From Puccinellia tenuiflora (taxonomy: Eukaryota > Streptophyta > Magnoliopsida > Poales > Poaceae), in assembly GCA_012064385.1 (NCBI GenBank), contig QRDG01000606.1, forward strand, positions 124,001 to 188,000: 64,000 nt of DNA. Direction: 5' to 3'. Below, piece by piece: positions 10,409-23,100 of the stretch (position 1 is the first letter of the stretch; every line of letters begins with the position of its first letter). The notes under the pieces were generated by a model. The model ran no database searches. It worked only from the letters and a program-made list of their open reading frames with translations, and was not told where the DNA came from. Both the position numbers and the translations under genes were made by a program.

Positions 10409-13400
10409 TGTAGCGCCCCGACCCCAGAACTATACAGTGAAGCGTTGTGCAACCGGTCATGCTATACAATCGAGGGTTACTGGGTTTACCAATCCCAGGC
10501 CAAAACTCATTGGCAGGTGTGCTCGGAATGGATCATCGGCACACAACACCTCGATCATGCCATAAGCTCAGACATCGCTATCACATATAGTAAAGAGACC
10601 GAGACTTGTGGAACAACTGGCACATTGCAGACTCTACGACACAAAAGCATATAGCAACTCATATATGAGAAAGATACAAATATTACACACAAAAGGATCA
10701 CAGATCCAACAATACATCAAGCGGAAGCGGGTAGTGTTGTCTAACAACAAGATGCAAATATATGGCCTAAGAGGCCTACAAATAAAAGATCCCAGCCAGC
10801 TTGTTCTATGGTCCCAAGCTGCCACCTGGGAACCCCGGACTACTAGTCGATGTCCACGAAGAACCCACCTAGCTGCTCGGTGTCGTCCTCCTCTGAAATA
10901 CAAATATAAAGGCAGCAAAGAGAGACTGAGTACGACGTACTCGCAAGTTTAGTAGGGCGATATAGGCCCAATGACTGACGGGGGCTCTAAAGCTGTATAT
11001 GTATTTCTTTTGCATAAAGCTAATTTTCATAAACCGAAACATAATTGACACATGGCATTCATCTACTCAGAATAGTTTTTATAAAGGGGGTAAGAGAGTA
11101 AACTTTTCAACTTCGGTTCTCATCGAACCAACTTGTAGCCAACATCCACTCATCTCCACCAAGGCACCCCCTCGAATCACCCTCGAGGAAATGAACATTT
11201 ATCACACATTGATTATGCAACCTTTAGCTGCCATATCAATTAGGTTAAGGTTCTCTATGATCTTATCGTCTATTCCCAAGTCGTCCATAACTACGGACAC
11301 GGCTTTTCGAAAAGATTTAACCCTACAGGGGTGTACTAATTTACCCATTGGTACCGTCCGGCTCACCTGATTGGCCCTCTTCCGGGGAAGGCCGGCGAGC
11401 AGGCGCGGTTAAACCTTTACCTCGCGTGAGACTATCCAAGAGTCATCTGTAGCCATAGGGCAAGTTTACCCAACCTATTTCAGTCCCTGCCCCATTGCCA
11501 CGTCCTAAACACAAATCCTCATCAACATCTTCTTTTCCACTCACACGCAGATGGAAAACCGAACTAGAGAGCCTTGGATACGCCCGCACAAGTTATTCAG
11601 TTAGTAAGGCGCCCATACACCCACCAATGGCAGCACGCTCGTCTTGGTTCAAGAGGTAAAGAACTCGCATCTAGGGCAAGAGTGAGGCAAAACACCATCC
11701 CCGATGGCAACTCACCCAAGCCTTTTTAGCATTTTAATTAAGCATCACCATTAACCACCATGCCCGCATCATTCCACCAACATCAATAATTATGGAATTC
11801 AACAACGAACATAACTAGTATTTCTACTAAGCATTGCTAAGCATATAACCAACAAGTATATTTTGTATCCGGCTAACACATCAACACTAAGGTTCATAGG
11901 TAGGGATACATGTGATTGGCTCGGGGAAAAACATGCATTCATAGGATACTCTATGTCTTGATCAAAAATGACATTTGAATCGCATGCAATATTATGGTGG
12001 ATAAAATAAGTTGATAAAATCATAGGATGCTAGATGCCAAGAAGGTTAGGTTATCTCTTGCCTTGCTGCCCGGGCGTGTAGTACTGCTCGTCGTGATAGG
12101 TCGGGGTGACCTCAACTCCGGAATCTATCGGTACCCAAAATAAAATACAAAGAACAAATAAATCACACGAGGACAAGTGCAATGCTCAATCACATGATGA
12201 CATGTCAATTTTATGCAAGGATGTCATTATATAAATTAGATAGCAAAATTAAATGGAGAGCCAAATAATTAGGGCAATTATTTGGAAAACACCCCATATC
12301 TAACTTAATGTCCAATTGTTCATAAATGATCACATTATTTAGAATTTGCTCAAATATGCATGAACATGACATGATTAAATAGGTTTTGTTCTTCTGATCA
12401 AATTGGTACCTCATTTGTAAATTTCCAATTATCGATGATTAAAATAGTGAAATAAATAATTAATTGGATTTAATTCTTTTAACCAATTTATGAAAAACAT
12501 CAAATAAATATTTGTGATCATGATGTGACAAGTGCAGGGTTTGATAGCATTTGACATGTTGATCACTTGAATATTTTATTCGCATTTTTTGATTAATTAT
12601 TTCACAAGTTATGAATTTCCCAAATTAGGTATCATTATGCCATTTTTAGGAATTCATAAATAACAGCAAGATTATAATTTCAAACTACAAATACAATTAT
12701 TCTATCTTGTAGAGTTTAATTTTCTGAACAATTTGATATTTAATTTGTCGCATTTGGATCAAAACTCAAATAGTTATCAATATTTTAAAATTGCTTCAAA
12801 TTCAAAAAGGGAAAACAATTTTCCCTAACAGGCCGGCCTCAAGCCGGCCAGGCCGGGCGGGTGCCCGAAGGCACCGACCTTTGGCCGGCCCAGGCTGGGT
12901 GCAAAGGCCGGGCCACTACCCGAAGGTGTCGGCCCACAGCCGGCCCATACAGGATCCAGGCCGGGCGAGCAGGTTTTCGTGCGGCCGGTCAATGCCGCGA
13001 CCGACACAAGTGCGACGGCGACCGCGACGGTGAGCCACGGCGGCGAGACGAGGGGGAGAGAGAGGGGGCGGGAGAGGATGTCCAGCTGGTCCTCGAGCTT
13101 ACCAGGAACTCATTGGAGGGGACGGCAAGGGCGGGGGTGGCCGGACGACGACACGGTGGTGCTCGGACGGCGGTGGCCAGAGCGGAGAAGAATGGCTCGA
13201 TTTGCGCGATTGAGGGCTTCCTAGCACGCACGACTTGAGGAGGAGATAGAGGGTGGTGAGACGGAGCATATGGCGGCGTTGGCTTGCCTCGGGGCGGCAG
13301 GATTCGACGGAGAGCTCGACGGAGGCGCGTTGGGGTTGAGGAAGCCGATGAGAAAATCGCGGTGCCGTCGACGATTTGATCAACCCGGCAGCGATTCCTC

Positions 13401-14378
13401 GCACCAGGACGAAGAGGGATGCGAGGTGCGTCTGCTGCCCCGCTTCAATTTACTCGGGGCGGCCTCTTGCGGCGGCAAGGTGAAGGCGGGCGCGGCGGCT
13501 CCTCGGCGGCCACCCGAGAGAGACCGAGAGGGAGGGGGCAGGTGGGGAAAGATCTGAGGGGGAAAAGAGAGAGGGCAGGTGCGAGGGCGTCGGGGGGGCC
13601 TCCTTATCCTCCATGAAGTAGGCCGAGCGTGGGGGCAGGGCGGCATGGGCACGGCGAAGGCATGGCGCCAGTGCCATGGCCACGGTGAGAAAGAAAAAGA
13701 AAAGAGGAATTTGTGGAAACCCCTTGGCAGATTTAAATTCTTTGCAAAAAGGTCCTTCACAGATTTTGACGATTTAAAAGAGGCACTTAAGCATTTTTGT
13801 AAAAACTACAAAAATTCATGTGGCCTCCCCTTGACCCTTAGAAGCTTCACAAAAATTTGTGTGGCAAAATAAAATGTTTTGCACCACATTTTTTCATAGG
13901 GTTTAGTTATAGTCATTTTTGGTAATTTCCAAAATAGATTTATTTGAAGCACTTAAACATTTCCAAAAATAATGAAAATATAAATGGAGGCTCTTACGAT
14001 AACATTGAAGCCCCCCATGATTTTAGTTTGAATTTTTGGAAAACTTAACTTGGTTCCAAAAATGGAATTGAGTTGAACCAATTTTGAATTCTCAAATTTT
14101 ATATCTTTGCTTGTCAATAAATCTCCTTTGACAATTATTTGTAAAATATATCCTTGAGTTTCCTGAACAATTTGGAGACTCAAGAACAATTGGTTTTACC
14201 AAATTTGAGTGAAGTGTTTGGTTCGGAAATTTGGGAAGGGTTTTGCTTCCCTAGTTTTTAATTTCCAAATGTTGCTTTATTTAGAATTAGCAATTTAAAT
14301 AAGTATGCCATGATGCAATGCAAACCAAAAAGTGAAAATTTGGCCCATATTTTAGGGTACTAATCTGGAGCTGTTACA
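10409..14378 (-). repeat. 3' LTR of the LARD-like element
   Basis: 3970 bp, repeated at 17088-24081. It starts TGTAGCGCCCCGACC and ends CTGTTACA. The sequence has an AT-rich block (about 11700-12790), then an abrupt GC-rich block (12830-13620) made of ggccgg-rich short repeats and promoter-like sequence, then AT-rich again. All ORFs here are short and unlike known proteins. Confidence 0.9.
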
Positions 14379-14398
14379 ATTCTACCCCCCTTACAGGA
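14379..14398 (-). other. Polypurine tract of the LARD-like element
   Basis: On the minus strand TGTAAGGGGGGTAGAAT lies directly before the LTR start TGTAACAGC. Confidence 0.7.
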
Positions 14399-17072
14399 AT
14401 CTCGTCCCGAGATTCTAGAGTAGAAGTAGGGATGAGGGGAACATGACAACACACATCTCCCACGGTCTTCCCGATCTCACGATGATCTTTCTTGTTGTAG
14501 TGATTGGGCTAACCAACAAGACCTGCCAAACTGGCGGAAAGGACAGAAGATAGCTAAAGGCGTTAGGCAAGTTTTCTCCGAGGGTTGGAGTTATAAACTT
14601 TGCCCAAAACCATAAGCCATTTAGGAAAAGGATTGACTTTACCAAACAAAGGTCGAGTCGAGGATAGGACAAACGATCAATGGTTCAAGGCCATGACAAT
14701 ACTTCAAACCACCCGCTGTGTAGACCGTAGGGATTTGGCACCGTGAGGAGAAAGGACAGCTTCTTTTGGACTCCACGCTTGTGACGTACTAGACATTTCC
14801 ATAAGGTGGGAAGCTCGGCCCTAACGGGACGAATGAATTTATCCAACGTCCGTGTGATTGGGCAAACCTTGATTCCACCGAGGTGGGAAAGATATAGCAT
14901 TTGATCCACAATTAGATAGAGAGGTAACACCTCATAACGAGATATTGTCACGAGATGGATGGAGTAGAAGGATTTACCTATAGATATTTAGCAACTCCGT
15001 GGTGACGTTCTCCTTGAGTTTGTAGATACCCCACTCCGGCTTCAGGATAGCCTCCAATCGATCATCAAGTGGAGGTCGTACTTGGAGATAGAGAAAGGAC
15101 CTTAGGGGAAAACTTCTAGAACCAGTTACACATGATTCTCATGGATAGCGGTTGATTTTGGAAGAGTTAGGAGATTTAGTCAAAAGACCTTCCGGTGAGG
15201 TGCGTGAACCACAACACCGGACTTGTCGGGTACTAGTAGGCTTAGGTCATGCTCTTGATAAAATCCAAGCATCACTTCTGCTTGAGATTTGGAGTTGGTT
15301 AGGAGTGAGGATAATTCAGACTTGACAAGTCCGAGGAAGGGGTTTGCGAAAGTTAGCCGCAAGGTAGGGTAACTAGATTCCCAAGACAAGGGCTATAGTG
15401 TCAAGCTCCAGAGCAAGAGCTAGATTGGGAGTTCCATGGGGTCACGATTACTAAGGGAGTATTGCACCAGCATGTACTTCAATCACTGAAGCACAACTGA
15501 TTCCTGATTGGGAAACACCGGTAGATGATGAGATTTGACAACCTCTTCTTAGTCGAGAACGAATGGGCTAGTAGCATACATGACGTATTTAGAGGACTGG
15601 CGGTAACAACCTACCAACTCCACAACAATCCGCGCATGCATGACCAACTTATGATTTAACCCGAGGAGACAAGCGAAATTCACTAGGACCCATGGCGACA
15701 GATGTCAACCATTGCACCTGGGCCAAAGAAGAACACTTCCATCATCCAGGACACGTACCAAGTGGTGCCACGAAGATGGTTATGACAAGGTTCCGATATT
15801 ACTCGACAACTCGGTCAGGGGACAACACGGCAGTACTTCTGAATAGACATCCAGGATATCTCGAGCCACCGCATGTCACTGGTTGCGGGAGGAAAAAGTG
15901 GCTTCACAAGGAAAAAGGAGGTGGTCTTGAGAGTTTCGACATGAATCTAACTCGTTGACCAGAGGTGTGCATCTGAACGAAAAGGACTTGGCAGCTCCGT
16001 CAAACTAGTCTTGATACCCTAAGTGAGTGCCATCAAGGTCCTTGGATTTCAAAGAAACAACAATTGCCAAGAATATCCGATTACCACGACGATATACATC
16101 CTCGACATTCTCGAGCCCGGGTAGCTCGGAGGTAGATGGATGAGGAAGGGTAAGAGCATCACTTCATCGAGTACGTCATGAGACTAAGCACGACCTCTCG
16201 ATATAAAAGAGTGTGACACTCCAAGGTGGAACGGAACAAAAGCTAAACAAGCTCTTACTCCGCGAATTTACAAAACTTTGACCTGGCCGAGAAATGGACA
16301 AGGTACCGGAGTTTGTTTCTCCTGACATCCCGAAGTGGAATGCCTTAGCGAACCACAAGAATGAAATGCATCAGAACACCCCAATGCGAGACAAAACTTG
16401 AATGTCCACTGATAGATAGGGGTCGGACGACAGGTCTAGAGTAAGGAACGGGCTAGCAACAATCTCAAGATAATGCGTAAGCCCTTGTTAGCACTCTTCC
16501 GACAACTAGTGTCGAAATGGTTTGCTGAACGGTGTTAGTGGAGGAATCACAAATATTGGTGGGCCACTCGCTAGGAGCAATCTTGTCGTGATTCCGATGG
16601 TTCTTTGACAGATAGTCTAGCTAAGGCTAGTGACAGAGAAGAGCATTGTTGAGGAAATCAATTACGGCTGCAACCTCGAGTTTGAAGACTAATGTCAGAT
16701 TTCGCCAACCTGAGGCAGGGTTTGACAATTAATCTCCGGGTTCAACGGAAAAGATCTTGGGTTAAAGCAAAGGAATTTCTTGACGATCAGCAACACTTCC
16801 TTTCTTCGGGCTTTAGAATTTGCAGACGAGCAAGGTTAACCAGTAACTAAAGATAGAACCCAACCCCGTGATCCTAAAGATTTGAACTTTGCAGACGATC
16901 AGAAGAACCGTTAAAATCAAATAGAGGTAAGATGGCACCGAGATCAGAGTGAATTGGATAAGGAGTAAAAAGAATCCTAGGAAGGTTTTCGCAACTCATT
17001 TTTAGGTTAAAATAATTTTCACGAACTAGACTCGACATCGACCAATAGAACGGATTTCCTACAAGCAGTCCT
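14399..17072 (-). other. Non-coding internal region of the LARD-like element
   Basis: About 2.7 kb between the LTRs. Every ORF on either strand is under 90 codons and none shows gag, protease, RT or integrase motifs. I see nothing else in it. It may be strongly decayed gypsy sequence, which a profile search could test. Confidence 0.7.
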
Positions 17073-17084
17073 GCTCTGATACCA
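17073..17084 (-). other. Primer-binding site (initiator Met tRNA type) of the LARD-like element
   Basis: On the minus strand TGGTATCAGAGC begins 3 bp inside the 5' LTR. It is the complement of the plant initiator-tRNA 3' end used by many LTR elements. Confidence 0.85.
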
Positions 17085-17183
17085 ACTTGTAGCGCCCCGA
17101 CCCCAGAACTATACAGTGAAGCGTTGTGCAACCGGTCATGCTACACAATCGAGGGTTACTGGGTTTACCAATCCCAGGCCAAA

Positions 17184-20170
17184 CACTACAAGAGGACCCC
17201 TCCTACAGCAACGCATCTATCTGTATCTAAACGTCCATTTAGGCGTTGCTAGCTCTTATACCAACGAATCTATATGCGTTGCGTTTTTGGGCGTTGCAAA
17301 GGTACAATGCAACGCATAAAGATTCGTTGGTAACCAGTGGATAAAGCGTTGCAAAATAACAACGAAGGTTAGCCATCGATTGTATGCGTTGGTAACAACA
17401 TACAAGGATTGAATATTCTGTTTTATAATAATACAATTTTTATTTCAACGTAGATATATTTTATGGATCCATTATTTGAGCGCCTCAATCTTTTTTCTTA
17501 GAGAGAGAATATAATTTGGATGACACAAACCACAACACACAATAAGTACAGAAGAAAATACAGTGCATGAAGAAACAATTCAATATATATTATTTGAATC
17601 AATATCAAAATACATAAAACTTATCCGGATAGTACACAACTTACAATCTTGATTCAAATTGTGACAATCTAACTACTCCTATACATATCCCTACTAATAT
17701 TCTGCTGTTCGGAGCTTATATCCAAATATAGCAAATCCTTGCTGATCTTTTGATCCTGCAATAAACAAAATTCCTGTTATTGTATCAAAGTGGTAAAAAC
17801 TAGAACGACATGGTGAATTCTACTATTATTTGTAAGAACAAAGTACCAGGAAATGCATACAAAATGATCATTACTCTACCCAATGGTATTAACTTTGGAA
17901 ATGAAACACCTACCAGTATTTCATATGAAAAATGTTTGCTTTCAACATCCATATATCCTTTCCAGTCTAATAACGTCCCCTGAATATCCAGAAGGTACCG
18001 ACAAAAATACAAGTCCGTCAATACAAGCATTAGTGGTCAACCCGTGCACCGGCAGATGCTAGTTATTAAACAATACACATAAACATTGTAACTATTAAAA
18101 TGAAGTCTGACCGTAGGAAAAAGCACACATATGCTATTTGAGAGACTATTGATGTAGACATACAATAGTTCCTGGTTCTTCTAATAGAGAGTATGACTAC
18201 TATTTAATATAATAATCTCTGATATCTATAAGGCTTTTTCCCTTTTGTATACTGAAGTGGAAAATTTATTAAGTTTGAAAAGAGCACATAAACTTCACAG
18301 ATCCAGAAATACGTGAGTTGCTGAAAACATAGGACATAGATCTCCTCGGAACAGAAATATAATACATATGTAGCAAACCATTGTTATTAGTTGAACGCTA
18401 GTGAATGGTGATACACCAGAGCTTCCAGTGCTATTGCCTGACTTCTTGGGCCCAAATAACTTGTATTCTGTGCAAGGTAGCAAGGTAAAAAAAATTGTCA
18501 TCAAAGTAGCAGACAGGTCTTTGTTGTGTTATTACGTGTAGTAAATGTAAAATATAAGATGAAATTGATATTGTGCGGTATCACACTTAACTATGATAGA
18601 AATATTTATACTCCTACCCTCACAGATTTAGCTATAAAAACTGAAAAGTAGCATTCAAATATTTCTTATACTAATAATTCGGCATACAAATATTTCTTAT
18701 ACTGAAAATTGGGCATTCTTAATTAAACCATATAACTATTTGTATGCTTATCATCGATATTAGTGTTGGAGATCGTTACCAAAATTCAAATCTTAAGGGC
18801 AGCATCTTATGGGGCTCTTCAATTAAGTGACAACGAGGTCAAGGAGTTAAACAAAAAGGATCTCCGGATTCATAAGCGTTGACACATATGATATATTAAG
18901 AACAACACACTTCCATAAAATACCTTGAGAAACTAAATTTTATTTTCGTGATGATGAGTGATCAGCCCAAGTGCATATCATTAACACTGTCTGCCTGCAG
19001 CAACCTGCAGATCTTCACCCAGCAGACAACGCCTCACAACCTCCTATTGGAAAACACCAACCAGGGTCAACCAAAATTAAAAAATACAGAAAAAAGTAGC
19101 GATGAAGGAAGATGAGCAAAGAAGGTTGCTCACAAGACATAAATGCTGGTTCGTCCTCGACGCATCATCTAGGCTCCAGCTTGTGTATCTCCTCTGTTCC
19201 GCTAGACTGCAAAAAATACATCACTGCAGAAGTACTAAAGCAAAAACATTCAAACAGGTTAAAGAGGAGAAAGGGAATAAGCTCACTAAAACCTACCAAG
19301 GCTGAGGACTTTGCTCCCCACCCAGCGGAATGAATTGCAGCAAAGACGTCCTCGACGGAGTAGTCACCCGGGAACATGGTCTTGTTCACATGGCAGATCT
19401 AAGAGAGAGAAAGAGCAGCCTGAGGATGAGGAATGGAGAGGTCTACTGATACGTAGATCGAGACACAGATCAGGCTGCTGGACCAGCACGCAAGTCAATT
19501 ACCTGGCTAGATCTAGTGAATTCGAGGAAATTAGCCAAAGAGGTCCCGGCGGCCGGCGGCCGCGAGACTGTGGGAGCTCGTACTTTGTCGATCACGAATC
19601 TAGGGTTACCCGGCGCCTGCGTTTCAGACGACGGCTTTACAAAACATTGGGTGGGCTGGGCAGAGGAGATTGCGTGGAGGCCGGATCTACAGTCTAAAGT
19701 GGTGGAGGCCACCGGAGATGGGAGGGATCAAGACGGCGGGGACTGGGGAGAAAGAACCGGCGAGGCACATAGGTCATACGGGAACGGGTTGATTCGTGAG
19801 TAGATAAGAACGAACAGGCCTTGTGGGGAGAACGATGAATTTAAACTAGGCGCAACTAGATCCCGCCGCGGTGTTGAAATTTTTAGCCAGGACGCGCGCC
19901 AAACTGAAAAATGTCTTTCCATTGACCAGGAAGATTGATAGTCCAGCGTCAATTGTTTTTATTAAATTTTGTCGACTCTACTGTTTTACCATTTAGTAAA
20001 AAATATATATTGAGTGGTAGCTAATAAAGGTACTATCATATACAGGCTCTATGTATTGGACAACGGAGGTGGCCCGCAACGCTTATATGCGTATCTACAA
20101 ATTAAATTTGCAACGTATACTTATTTCGTTGCCAGGTATATGTTGCTTAATGGGGGGTTTTCTTGTAGTG
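17184..20170. mobile_element. Non-autonomous CACTA DNA transposon (2987 bp)
   Basis: The ends are CACTACAAGA and TCTTGTAGTG, flanked by a 3-bp duplication aaa (17181-17183, 20171-20173) confirmed by the uninterrupted LTR copy at 10505. Both subterminal regions are dense in short motifs of the gcgttg / caacgc type in both orientations (17200-17400 and 20075-20150), as expected for transposase binding. No transposase is encoded. The middle carries gene-like, spliced sequence at 19165-19712. Confidence 0.92.
19165..19712 (-). pseudogene. Captured gene fragment with plant-type splice sites inside the CACTA
   Basis: On the minus strand I see three exons: exon 1 ending at 19503 (CAG|GTAATT), exon 2 at 19398-19297 (acceptor ctctcttag, donor TTG|GTAGGT) and exon 3 at 19206-19165 (acceptor tttttgcag, ending TGA). 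Introns are 104 and 90 bp. The frame stays open across both junctions. Exon 1 has no in-frame ATG in the sequence seen: the open stretch begins after a TGA near 19728-19730. It may therefore be 5' leader, with translation beginning at an ATG in exon 2 (MFPGDYSVEDVF) and giving about 37 residues. I do not recognise the protein. The GC-rich start and AT-rich introns differ from the rest of the CACTA, which suggests transduplication of host sequence. Confidence 0.5.
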
Positions 20171-23100
20171 AAAACTCATTGGCAGGTGTGCTCGGAATGG
20201 ATCATCGGCACACAACACCTCGATCATGCCATAAGCTCAGACATCGCTATCACGTATAGTAAAGAGACCGAGACTTGTGGAACAACGGGCACATTGCAGA
20301 CTCTACGACACAAAAGCATATAGCAACTCATATATGAGAAAGATACAAATATTACACACAAAAGGATCACAGATCCAACAATACATCAAGCGGAAGCGGG
20401 TAGTGTTGTCTAACAACAAGATGCAAATATATGGCCTAAGAGGCCTACAAATAAAAGATCCCAACCAGCTTGTTCCACGGTCCCAAGCTGCCACCTGGGA
20501 ACCCCGGACTACTAGTCGATGTCCACGAATAACCCACCTAGCTGCTCGGTGTCGTCCTCCTCTGAAATACAAATATAAAGGCAGCAAAGAGAGACTGAGT
20601 ACGACGTACTCGCAAGTTTAGTAGGGCGATATAGGCCCAATGACTGACGGAGGCTCTAAAGTTGTATATGTATTTATTTTGCATAAAGCTAATTTTCATA
20701 AACCGAAACATTGACACATGGCATTCGTCTACTCAGAATAGTTTTTATAAAGGGGGTAAGAGAGTAAACTTTTCAACTTCGGTTCTCATCGAACCAACTT
20801 GTAGCCAACATCCACTCATCACCACCAAGGCACCCCCTCGAATCACCCTCGAGGAAATGAACCTTTATCACACGTTGATTATGCAACCTTTAGCTGCCAT
20901 ATCAATTAGGTTAAGGTTCTCTATGATCTTATCGTCTATTCCCAAGTCGTCCATAACCGCGGACACGGCTTTTCGAAAAGATTTAACCCTGCAGGGGTGT
21001 ACTAATTTACCCATTGGTACCGTCCGGCTCAACTGATTGGCCCTCTTCCGGGGAAGGCCGGCGAGCAGGCGCGGTTAAACCTTTACCTCGCGTGAGACTA
21101 TCCAAGAGTCATCTGTGGCCACAGGGCAAATTTACCCAGCCTATTTCAGCCCCTGCCCCATCGCCACGTCCTAAACACAAATCCTCATCAACATCTTCTT
21201 TTCCACTCACACGCAGATGGAAAACCGAACTAGAGCACCCTTGGATACGCCCGCACAAGTTATTCAGTTAGTAAGGAGCCCATACACCCACCAATGGCAG
21301 CACGCTCGTCTTGGTTCAAGAGGTAAAGAACTCGCACCTAGGGGCAAGAGTGAGGCAAAACACCATCCCCGATGGCAACTCACCCAAGCCTTTTTAGCAT
21401 TTTAATTAAGCATCACCATTAACCACCATGCCCGCATCATTCCACCAACATCAATAATTATGGAATTCAACAACGGACATAACTAGTATTTCAACTAAGC
21501 ATTGCTAAGCATAGCTAAGCATATAACCAACAAGTATATTTTGTATCCGGGCAACACATCAACACTAAGGTTCATAGGTAGGGATACATGTGATTGGCTC
21601 GGGGAAAAACATGCATTCATAGGATACTCTATGTCTTGATCAAAAATGACATTTGAATCGCATGCAATATTATGGTGGATAAAATAAGTTGATAAAATCA
21701 TAGGATGCTAGATGCCAAGAAGGTTAGGTTATCTCTTGCCTTGCTGCCTGGGCATGTAGTACTGCTCGTCGTGATAGGTCGGGGTGACCTCAACTCCGGA
21801 ATCTATCGGTACCCAAAATAAAATACAAATAACAAATAAATCACACGAGGACAAGTGCAATGTTCAATCACATGATGACATGTCAATTTTATGCAAGGAT
21901 ATCATTATATAAATTAGATAGCAAAATTAAATGGAGAGCCAAATAATTAGGGCAATTATTTGGAAAACACCCCATATCTAACTTAATGTCCAATTGTTCA
22001 TAAATGATCACATTATTTAGAATTTGCTCAAATATGCATGAACATGACATGATTAAATAGGTTTTGTTCTTCTGATCAAATTGGTACCTCATTTGTAAAT
22101 TTCCAATTATCGATGATTAAAATAGTGAAATAAATAATTAATTGGATTTAATTCTTTTAACCAATTTATGAAAAACATCAAATAAATATTTGTGATCATG
22201 ATGTGACAAGTGCAGGGTTTGATAGCATTTGACATGTTGATCACTTCAATATTTTATTCGCAATTTTTGATTAATTATTTCACAAGTTATGAATTTCCCA
22301 AATTAGGTATCATTATGCCATTTTTAGGAATTCATAAATAACAGGAAGATTATAATTTCAAACTACAAATACAATTATTCTATCTTGTAGAGTTTAATTT
22401 TCTGAACAATTTGATATTTAATTTGTCGCATTTGGATCAAAACTCAAATAGTTATCAATATTTTAAAATTGCTTCAAATTCAAAAAGGGAAAACAATTTT
22501 CCCTGGCAGGCCGGCCTCAAGCCGGCCAGGCCGGGCTGCAGGTCGGGCGGGTGCCCGAAGGCACCGGCCTTTGGCCGGCCCAGGCTGGGTGCAAAGGCCG
22601 GGCCACTACCCGAAGGTGCCGGCCCACAGCCGGCCCAGACAGGATCCAGGCCGGGCGAGCAGGTTTTCGTGCGGCCGGTCAATGCCGCGACCGACACGAG
22701 CGCGACGGCGACCGCGACTGTGAGCCACAGTGGCGAGACGAGGGGGAGAGAGAGGGGGCGGGAGAGGATGTCCAGCTGGTCCTCGAGCTTACCAGGAACT
22801 CATTGGAGGGGACGGCAAGGGCGGGGGTGGCCGGACGACGACACGGTGGTGCTCGGACGGCGGTGGCCGGAGCGGAGAAGAATGGCTCGATTTGCGCGAT
22901 TGAGGGCTTCCTAGCACGCACGGCTTGAGGAGGAGATAGAGGGTGGTGAGGCAGAGCGTACGGTGGCGTTGGCTTGCCTCGGGGCGGCAGGATTCGACGG
23001 AGAGCTTGACGGAGGCGCGTAGGGGTTGAGGAAGCCGACGAGGAAATCGCGGTGTCGTCGACGATTTGATCGACCCGGCAGCGATTCCTCGCACCAGGAC

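Noticed and set aside
13579..13872. Small frames in the LARD LTR (about 97 codons) considered as genes
   Set aside because: Not conserved in frame between the two LTR copies and without family resemblance.
17073..17084. tRNA-like sequence gctctgatacca (also at 27867, 50142 and near 59788)
   Set aside because: These are primer-binding sites complementary to a tRNA end, not tRNA genes; no cloverleaf can be drawn.
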